Source: Micromussa lordhowensis
Taxonomy: Eukaryota; Cnidaria; Anthozoa; Scleractinia; Lobophylliidae
Direction of reading: 5' to 3'
Length of the DNA: 64,000 nt
Assembly: GCA_964020085.1 (NCBI GenBank)
Contig: OZ026606.1
Coordinates: 9,831,743-9,895,742 of the forward strand
Numbering within the stretch: the first letter of the stretch is position 1; every line of letters begins with the position of its first letter. Under the pieces are notes generated by a model. The model did not search any database, was not told the origin of the DNA, and saw only the letters and a program-made list of their open reading frames with translations. The position numbers and the translations under genes were made by a program. Below are positions 55,981 to 64,000 of this stretch, piece by piece.

Positions 55981-57321
55981 ACCCGTTTTAGGAGTTCAGT
56001 GAGTCAATGAGTTGCTATTCTATTCCGGTTGGCCTAGATAGTACTTCGGTGCCTCAGTAGTACTCTAGTTATCTTAACTATCGCTCAGGTTAGCCTGAGC
56101 TTGTTACGGTTGTTCTAAATGAGGGTGATGGAAACACAATAATATATACTTCTCATTGACTCGGACTCATCTGACTCGAAAATACTTCACTCTCCTACTC
56201 GCAAGGTTGAGTTCGAGCGCTGACAACTGAACACAAATTGGAATATACACGGTTTCCGTCTATTATGAGTGCGTTATTGTTAAGTAGGAAAATATTGTCA
56301 GCAAGTGCACTGTAATCAGGGAATTATCTGTTCTTGAGCCAAGGGAAAACAGTGCGCAACGTTTCTCATAAATTATTGGTCGCACGATTGCTAACTACTG
56401 TAATGTCTGGAATTATTGCCAACCTTTGGCGAGTAGAGGACATGGAAAACAGTTAAATGTTTAATTAACCAGTTTGGAAAGATCTTGCTGTTACCCTCCA
56501 AACGGCTGAAATGTTTCGTTATAAAAATTTTAGCACGCCACATGGTGAAAACGCAATGTTCAAAATCGTGTGCATCTCATATGTCGTCATTTGGCTTTTA
56601 TCGCCGGTTCTGTAACGTTTTTCACGCAATATTTGACTCTCAATTATTAAATGTAAATGTCGGAACTGGGGAGAAACATGAAAATGTTTTTATGCAATAT
56701 TTTTTGTGACGGAATGGATGAGTCAATATTTAGGCGGCGGTTTTGGGTTTATCGTTAAACAATAAATAGCGAGCGAGATTTGTCTAAGAACAACAATGAA
56801 GGGTTTTTTTTCGAACATTGGCCGGCTTGTTCTCGTTTCAATTCGCAAAGCGCTTCGCAAAATTATTGTTAAATAAAATAGAGAAGCGTGCACTTCAATG
56901 AGTCGATTGTTTTTTCTTTGTATCCTACGACATCCATGTTCTGGCTTCTATCGCCGCGCGAGTCAAAAACTTCAAGTGCCGGATGTATATTTTTGGCTCA
57001 AACCAAAGCGTTGACACTGGTCATCAAGATCAAATTTTCCTTACGCTCTATGATTGGCTTAACGAGGAAATCAATTAATTAGATTTTGAAATATTTAATT
57101 TGATCAATGTTAGCGTCTGTAGCAACGATGGCTTCATGCGGCGAGCCAAAAAATACTCTATGCGGGTCCTCATACTTCTCCTAATCATGAATTTACATAT
57201 TGGGCGCACGTAAACAATACATTGAAAAGCTAAGCGTGATACCGTCTGGTTATATGTTTTTAAAAATGTATTAAAAAGAACTTTCATGTAAATTTAAATT
57301 CACGCGACGTTGCTTGTGATC
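55981..57321. other. Gene-free stretch between kinase and POMK-like 2
   Basis: AT-rich, with no repeat family recognised and no exon. It must hold the POMK-like 2 promoter. Confidence 0.45.
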
Positions 57322-58967
57322 ATGATGATGTGTTCTCTTGCAAAGATACGATACAGACCGAAAAGTTTGTGCAAAGTTGTTCTGTGTCTCGGAACAGTTT
57401 CTTTGACCTTGTTGTTCGTGGTCCGTGGGTACCTGGGTACGTCCATTGACACTTTAAGTTTTAATTTTACGAGTAGCCGGACCCAGACAGACGGCGTAGC
57501 TTATCACGTAAAGAAACAAGCCAACGCAGCCGCCTGTTCAGAAGGCATGTTTGTATCGCCCAATGGTTGCCTGCCCTGCCCCAACGGAACATTCAGTTTT
57601 CCTGGCTGGACTGAATGTAAGCCGTTTTTGGACTGCTCAGAAATTGCTTCACAAGTTCATAGTAAACGGAGAATTCTAGGAGGGGTTACGAAACAGATCT
57701 GGCTGGCAGACTGGAAAGACCATGAAGTTGTGTACGTGAAATGTCTACGGCCGCGTGTGCGGCAGAGGCCCTGTTTACAAGGAATTACCATATTGGAAAA
57801 GCTTCAAAGTCCCTTTGTCACTCGTCTCATCGGAAAGTGTTATGAAAGCTTTGAGGTGAGTGATATATTTAACAATAGTACGTGTGATGTTGACAAATTA
57901 CTCCTTAATTTTGGCTCGAAATTTCAGAGTTAATTTATAAAATCATTTATAAAATAATTGAGCCACTATGCGCGCTCTCATTGGTCGATAGGTGTGTTTA
58001 GATGAGAGTATGTAAACACGGTTGTGACGTTTTAGATTCGCGCGTATTTTTGAGAATTATTTTATAAAAGCAATAGAGCACTTTTTCCGTGTTTATATAG
58101 CCTCATCTAAACACTCGGAGGGTTGGGAGAATTCTCGAAAGTTATGCAAACCCGAGACGTAGTTTGCATAGATGAGGCTACTCGTGTTTAGATGAGGCTA
58201 TTTAAACACGAAAAAGTGTTCTATTGCTATTGCTCTATGCCATGATGGTTATGCCAATGAAAACTCTTGAGCTGCATTATCCAATGATCCCGTTTTTACT
58301 AATTAAAAGATTCAGTAAGCAGTTTCCTATTCTCAAAGCAATGGAGTAAGTGAATACTCCACAAGTAATCAGAAATTAACTGACATACTGGCTGTTCGCT
58401 GTTTTCTTGCAGATTGTAACGATGTATTACAAACACGGCTCGACTAGAACTGTTGGTCGGTTTCTTCAAAAGCCAGAGTTCTCTCACTTCAACAATATGC
58501 AGACACGATTTCAGCTGCTCGTGGATTATGTCAAAATCATGAACTACATGCACAACAGCTCAATTGGAGTCCGTGTGATGTGCGATTCTGCCACAATTGA
58601 TAAATTACTCTCACAATACTTGATCACCGATGACTTTCACTTGGTTGTTAACGACCTGGATAACGCACCAGATGCCAGACAGGTAGATGGAATACTATGC
58701 AACCATAAGTTCGCTAAGAAAGCAAATTCATGGTTTGCACCAGAGCAAAGAGGACTATCTGAATCAGACACCGACGAAAAAGTAGAAATTTGGAAGATTC
58801 CTGTCATAGCGCAAAGGCTACTCAGCGACGTGGACGGCAGCAGTTTTGTAAAGAGCAAACTTGAGAAGGTGATGACAAGATGTCAAGCAACAAATCCACA
58901 GCAACGACCAACAGCAAACGAAGTCTTGCAGGAGTTATTAAGAGTTCAGCAACTGATCACAATGTAG
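57322..58967 (+). CDS. POMK: Protein O-mannose kinase-like (POMK-like) paralogue 2
   Basis: Exon 1 is 57322-57855 and exon 2 is 58413-58967, phase 0, giving 361 aa, close to human POMK (about 350). The N-terminus shows the type II layout of ER/Golgi enzymes: a short basic tail (AKIRYRPKSLCK), then a hydrophobic anchor at about residues 19-34 (VVLCLGTVSLTLLFVV). The Cys-rich segment (NGCLPCPNGTFSFPGWTEC) and N-lobe follow. Exon 2 holds VMCDS with the presumed catalytic Asp near residue 236, NDLD near 259, FAPEQRG and QRPTANEVLQELL. I chose the ATG at 57322, the first of three in a row. Copy 1 lies 7.3 kb upstream in the same orientation. Intron ends share sequence, so the whole gene was duplicated. 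Expected role: O-mannosyl glycan phosphorylation in the secretory pathway. Confidence 0.9.
58068..58240. mobile_element. Palindromic foldback in POMK-like 2 intron (GCAATAGA family)
   Basis: AGCAATAGAGCACTTTTTCC and CCTCATCTAAACACTCG pair with CGTGTTTAGATGAGG and AAAAAGTGTTCTATTGCT. The preceding GCGCTCTCATTGGTCGAT and TTATTTTATAAAAGCAATAG parallel the region before the 6.8 kb palindrome. POMK-like 1 lacks it. Confidence 0.75.
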
Positions 58968-61257
58968 TTAAATATATCTGTTGCTGAAAATAATACAAAA
59001 TTTGAAAAGTACTGATATTTCCCCGCCAAAAGAAAAAGAACAAAATAACAGATGTCTGCAAAATTAGATAGGTTAATTGCGCCTGATTTTCTTAATTAAG
59101 ATATGACAATATGAATTTACAAAACTGTTTAATGCCAAAAGCGATTCCAGAAAGGGTGATATAGAGACATACAATGTGCTTGTTATTTTTTATAACAATA
59201 TAGTTTTTTCGTCCGAGGCTGAATACTCTAAATTTCTACCGATTTTAGGCTAAACATATTCTTGTGAATATTCTTATATTACAGCGTATGGCATTTCTTT
59301 TTAACCGCGCGGCCATGGGCCGAGCGCGGTTCATGTTTTACCCGTGGTTTTTCTCTGTGACCAGACCCAAACTTCTCTCGGCCAGACTTCGAATGACGCA
59401 ACTTTGTGATGTTTATTCGCCAGAAGCTGTTGGAACATTAATACACGGAAATCGTTACGGATATTGTTTTCTTTATTGTATGTAAAATATATTTTCTTTT
59501 CGTTTTATCGAAGCGTTGGATTCGAAGAGAATATTAAATGTACTAAAAGGTTTATTACGCCAGCTATGGAATTGCTGACATTGCAGCTTTCACTTTGGCT
59601 ACGTGAGTACGATCGTGCTTACTTTGCAAGTTTATTTCGCCAGAAGTGATAGTCATTAATTTATTGCAATTTTGCGAGTATTTCGTGTGGGTTTAGGAAT
59701 TTAAAGTGAACTGTTTGGCTGTTTCATCGAAGCGAGTAAAAAGATTCGAAGGAAAATTAAATTTGCTGAGGTAAACAAGATAGAACTTGCAGCGTTTATG
59801 TTCTAAAATTGGATAGCGCAAACCTCGGATTGCCTGACTTTGCTTGTCCTGTACTTATAGCACAAACACTGAATTAAAATTTGACTTTTAAGGAAGAAAG
59901 CTGTTTATTAATAGCGTAGCTGTTTGTAATTTTTTTCGTAAGTGGCGCTCTGTATGATTGACCTGAACGTAACACCAGGATACAAGTCGCATTTAGGCTT
60001 ACATACGATTAGAAAGGAAAGACTTCAAGGGTCATCTCCTCGATTCGATTTAAGAGAAAGTGTTCATCATTTGCCCTTCGCAATCCTATCTGACACCTGT
60101 GATAACTTAGTGCTCGAACAAGGCTAACATACTTTGATTTTGAGATCGATGTACTTAATTATGATATTTCATCGGAAAGCAAACACTGTTTTGGTAAATG
60201 TTCTTTTACGTATCGGAAAGGCAGATGCTCTGTTTCGGTGAATGCTTTCTGTATATCTGTTAATAAGCAAACAAAAAAAAATTAAAAGAAAGTTTACTGT
60301 CCTACGGGATTCGAACTCACGACCTCTCGATTGGGAGGCAATCGTCTACTCCACTGCGCCACAGCGACATGAGTTATTACGCTGTGGAACTTATTCAAGG
60401 CTGGGTTGTAAAAGAATGTGCACTGCTTTGCGACTGTGGTGCTAAGAAAACAGTTAAATTTTAAAAGCGTGGTTATAAGATCTAAAAGATCTTCTTGTTT
60501 CAAATGCATTTAGTGTCTGGATGGTATTAGAGTAATTTTTGAACCAACCTGCAGGCACCAGAGCATCGAACATAGTGCTGTTTTTCAAGTTGTTGCTTTT
60601 TTGGCTATGGTTTTGCCGTTTAGAGAAGGAAGAATTTTATACGGTTTAGTTAAAGACATGTCTGATTGTGCTGTCATTACAAATTTCAACACAAAAAAAT
60701 TAGATTCTTTTCCGATCTTAGCCTCGGATTTATTCTAAAAATGTTCTTAAAATTTCGCAAATTGCAGCCTCGTTTTCTTATAACACATATTCTTATAAAA
60801 AATAAAGAGTGTACCTGGTTTCACAGATTTTCCATTCAATTAATTCGTACACATATGCAATCATGCTCTGGCGACTTAAAGATATCGCGTGTTTTGCATG
60901 CTTATAATAGCACTTCTGTTTTCTTGTTTGACTAGCAGCTTCTTCCTTGCTTCGTTAACATAATACAGAACCCTAGACTGTAATCTTGCGTCTGTTAGCT
61001 TCAACTAAATGAATGTTTGACTTTTTCTTCAGAGGAAACTAATTTATCTTTACGTTTCGTTTGCCGCGTTTTGTTGTTACATTAATTTAATCAAAACCCG
61101 TTTTAATGAAGACTTTCTCATGGGTGAATTTGATTAGTCTAGAAAAAGTAGTAGGTAGATTGGGAGTAATGAAAGCTAGTTGGCAGGTTCAAGAATCCAG
61201 CAAAAGGCAAAATGTAGGTCCGCATGTGGCTGCTAACATTTACTTAATATAATATTT
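58968..61257. other. Gene-free stretch
   Basis: No recognisable exon. A tRNA-like relic is at 60297-60367. Open frames at 59264-59485 and 59942-60127 show no domain. Confidence 0.45.
60297..60367 (-). tRNA. tRNA-like sequence, probably a pseudogene
   Basis: On the minus strand GTGGCGCAGTGGAGTAGACG (A-box/D-arm) is followed by an arm around GATTGCCTCCCAATC and a T arm GAGTTCGAATCCC. The acceptor ends pair only partly and position 33 is C instead of U, so a functional tRNA is unlikely. Confidence 0.35.
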
Positions 61258-61472
61258 AACAATTATTCACCGAAGTGGAGGTGAATAGTGGTGGATATTT
61301 ACCGAGCCGCGAAGCGGCGAGGTAAATATCCACCACTTTCACCGACACTGAGGTGAATAATTGTTTTAGTATATACCACACAAGCTGAATAACTAGCAGC
61401 CCAAAGAGTAACTTCATTAGTTAAAATATAGCGACAAAAGCCACTTTGTTTTTCTTCGGCTGCTCGGAGGTG

Positions 61473-61509
<37 letters not shown>

Positions 61510-61556
61510 AGCGCGCGCGAAAAGTACTATTCACTTGTGTGGTATATACTAATAGC
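61258..61556. mobile_element. Foldback module with AATTGTTTTAGTATA signature
   Basis: AACAATTATTCACC and GGTGGATATTTACC pair with GGTAAATATCCACC and GGTGAATAATTG. Next, TAGTATATACCACACAAG pairs with CTTGTGTGGTATATACTA at 61533-61551, with an inner CTCGGAGGTGATTAG-type hairpin. Same design as 9463-10205. Confidence 0.75.
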
Positions 61557-62439
61557 TCATAGCTCATAGCTCTGGGAAAATAACTTCTACAGTATATTGC
61601 ACAATGAAGCTATTAAATGAGAGTTTATCGTATTCACTAGTACCAAATTAACACCCAGTCAGCTATAACATGTATAATATTAGTGAGTCAGCAGTGAATT
61701 TTGGGTCAAGGTACTTTGGTTGTGGTCCTTGTTCAGTTAACATGCGACTGCTGCATTATCAGTTGTAATTATGCAGAACGTATGTCACATGGTTTTGACA
61801 TTTATTTTTAAGACAATCAGCTTGAGAACGGCCAAGAATATTTTGCACAGTTTTACTTTAGTAGGACACGGATATTGCCAAACTCTTGTTTATTTCAAGC
61901 TATGACCTACGCCGGTAAACAGTTTGATTTTAGCTAGCTTGTAAATCGGAATAAAGAGAAAAGTCTTTCTTGAAATATTATAAGAATCATTTCAGTCCAG
62001 GTTCAGCAGCCGCTCCCAGAAAGGGCTACTTGAAAATGTTGGGCTGACAATAATACTCTGCAATGAAATCCCCCTGCTAAATCTTGTAACAAAAAAGTTC
62101 AAGTTTGTTTTGTTAGGTTTACCTTGGACTCTACAAGGAGAGAAAGCGAGTGGAAACTATCAAATTCTCTAGCCAGTAAAAAAGCTTCCGCGCTGCTAAA
62201 TACGATCTCACTTTCTAACTTTGTCTTTATCAATTCTCAATTCTTTGACCTCGCCGGCCGCGCTGTTGTGACCGATACATGACCACAGTTATAGATACCC
62301 TCTCAGGTTTCGTCTACGTGTGATAGAGTATTACATATTTACAACAGCGACACACATGAACCCAAAAACCTTGAGCTCGTACTCAGGCTCTCCGTGATAT
62401 CGGATCAAAAGGTAGAGGGTTGTCCAATACACCCGCATT
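61557..62439. other. Gene-free stretch
   Basis: GCTCATA is repeated three times at 61553-61572. Otherwise no exon, RNA gene or repeat is recognised. Confidence 0.45.
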
Positions 62440-62895
62440 GTAACGATCCGTTAAAGGCTTATTCAGTTCGTTCGATCCGTACGGATCGTTAAGTGGCCTT
62501 ACTCTCCGTAGAGCACTGTTCACGGATGGTATATTGCATCTCATTAGGGACACTTAGAAAAAAACTGCTTTACAGATATAGTGAGGGGGTCAGAAGGCTT
62601 AACGATCCGTTCGATCTGTTCGGATCGTTAAGTGGCCTTACGCTCCTTAGAGTACTGTTCACGGATGGTATATTGCATCTTATTAGGGACACTTCGAAAA
62701 AAACTGCTTTTCAGATAGTAGCGGGCAGAAGATTTAACGATCCGTTCGATCCGTACGGATCGTTAAGTGCCTTGCGGTCCTTATAGTAGAGTTTACGAAT
62801 CGTATATTGCATCTCATTAGGGATTCTTCACATTCGCAAGAGGCGATGTGTCTTAGCGGATCGTTCGATTCGCAATTCGTGCATCTCATTAAGTT
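62440..62895. repeat. Satellite array, ~120-bp unit with AACGATCCGT palindrome
   Basis: About four units, each with GATCCGTACGGATCGTTAAG (or a TGTTCGGATC variant), TGGCCTTACGCTCCTTAGAG, GGATGGTATATTGCATCT and CATTAGGGACACTTCG. The last unit is diverged. The open frame here is only repeat. Confidence 0.85.
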
Positions 62896-63639
62896 ATCAC
62901 GGTAAAAAAAAAAACTTTGGAGTGTATTCTAGTGCGGCTGTAATTGTTGGGTTCTGTCCCGGAGTAGCGGTTTACAAGGGAATAACCATGGTGCTTTCCT
63001 TTTTTAGGAGGGTGGACATGGATGTGTTTAGGAGTCATTCTTGGTTAGTTGTTGTGTATTGTTTGGTCTTTTGTAGCGGCTTTTGTAAACCGGTACACTT
63101 GGACAGAACCAATTCTTGCTCGAAGGAACATTATGTATGTGTATATTCCTCGTTCTTAACGTGGAAAAAGCGTAATTCTTGGTCGATTGGGAATATCGAT
63201 CGTAGCATGTGTTGTTACTGTAAGAATGAGTCATATTTATATCTGGATGCGTTATAATCTGCTTCAATTTTCGCTTAGGGATATTATCCTTCGAGCTTCA
63301 TTCGAGTGTTCATTCGGTTTTTGGAGGTAATCCATATTTGCAGTGTTCAATATGAAACTTTACGTAGAGAAGACCTGTGCTTAACCGCAAAATATTCCGG
63401 CATGTAATGAAATTTTAGGTAGCCGTTTACGCTGTATCGCGGTAATCTGAAAATAACTGGAATAAGAATTCAAAATGGCGTAGTAATGTTTTGGGTGGCG
63501 TTACGCTGTTATAACAAAGGCAGACAAGAGATAAATTTGTGAATACAATGATATACCTCGTTTTTAAATGTATGTGCGGAAACAAGGGCATTACGCATTT
63601 AATTGATTGACTTCAAATTTTCCTTGCATTGATTCATTG
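62896..63639. other. Gene-free stretch with an inverted satellite relic
   Basis: About 63135-63175 (TGTATATTCCTCGTTCTTAA) is an inverted, diverged piece of the satellite that begins at 63640. The rest is unassigned. Confidence 0.5.
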
Positions 63640-64000
63640 CTTTCGAGTTCCTATTACGAGCGGCACACGTTTTATAGAAAACATTTCTGGTGTTTTTCCG
63701 CGTTTAGAACGAAGAATATACACATATCTTGTCTGTTGCTGCCAGCGCGCTATTGCTATGATCGATATTCCCTTTCGAGCAAGTATCACGAACCGCACGC
63801 GTTTTATAGAAAACATTTCTGGTGTTTTTCCACATTTAGAACGAAGAATATACACATCTTGTCTGTTGCTGCCAGCGCACTTTTGCTTCGAGTTCGTTAC
63901 GAACCGCACTCCTTTTATAGAAAACAGTTCTAGTGTTTTTCCACATTTAGAACGAAGAATATACACATATATCTTGTCTGTTGCTTCCAGCGCACTATTG
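63640..64000. repeat. Satellite array, ~120-145-bp unit, continues past the window
   Basis: Three units contain TTTTATAGAAAACATTTCTG, GTGTTTTTCCACATTTAGAA, CGAAGAATATACACAT and CTTGTCTGTTGCTGCCAGCG. Open frames on both strands translate the repeat and are not taken as genes. Confidence 0.85.

Noticed and set aside
63607..63966. Frames of 108 and 110 aa at the right edge
   Set aside because: Translation of a tandem satellite on both strands, with no domain.

Overview
The window looks like nuclear DNA of a cnidarian, most probably a stony coral. Genes are sparse and split by GT-AG introns, the sequence is AT-rich, the octamer TACATGTA recurs, tRNA-derived SINEs are present, and foldback (palindromic) elements are very dense. 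No bacterial, plasmid or phage organisation is visible. The genus was not determined.

Layout. (1) 1-7.8 kb, minus strand: an F-box/WD40 gene (Cdc4/FBXW7 type) that runs off the left edge. Seven exons join in phase. (2) 8.5-19.0 kb, plus strand: a nine-exon gene for a 367-residue coiled-coil protein of unknown function, divergent from the F-box gene across about 670 bp. An alternative terminal exon lies inside it. (3) 19.98-24.28 kb: a 4.3 kb foldback element with tandem repeats inside both arms and two younger palindromes nested in it. (4) 24.9-32.2 kb, plus strand: a CTHRC1-like secreted collagen-repeat gene in three exons whose last exon carries a frameshift. (5) 32.3-40 kb: transposon-rich, with no conventional gene recognised. 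(6) 46.6-40.0 kb, minus strand: a second, intact CTHRC1-like gene (201 aa) convergent with the first. Its first intron holds a Penelope-like retroelement and two Mutator-like elements with 9-bp target duplications. (7) 50.06-58.97 kb, plus strand: two tandem protein O-mannose kinase (POMK)-like genes, with an intronless protein kinase between them that has an in-frame TGA. (8) 59-64 kb: no recognised gene; a SINE-like tRNA relic, palindromes and two satellite arrays at the right edge.

The gene families act in ubiquitin-ligase substrate selection (F-box/WD40), the extracellular matrix (CTHRC1-like) and the secretory pathway, where POMK phosphorylates O-mannose glycans such as those on dystroglycan. 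They do not form one pathway by position, and I see no operon-like or defence-like system. The most unusual content is mobile: nested giant foldbacks, Mutator-type elements with gene fragments (ZAD-like zinc finger, RecQ-like helicase), and Penelope-type debris with hammerhead-like CTGATGA/GAAAC cores. All exon boundaries were worked out by eye from splice signals, phase and protein continuity. No alignment or transcript evidence was available.
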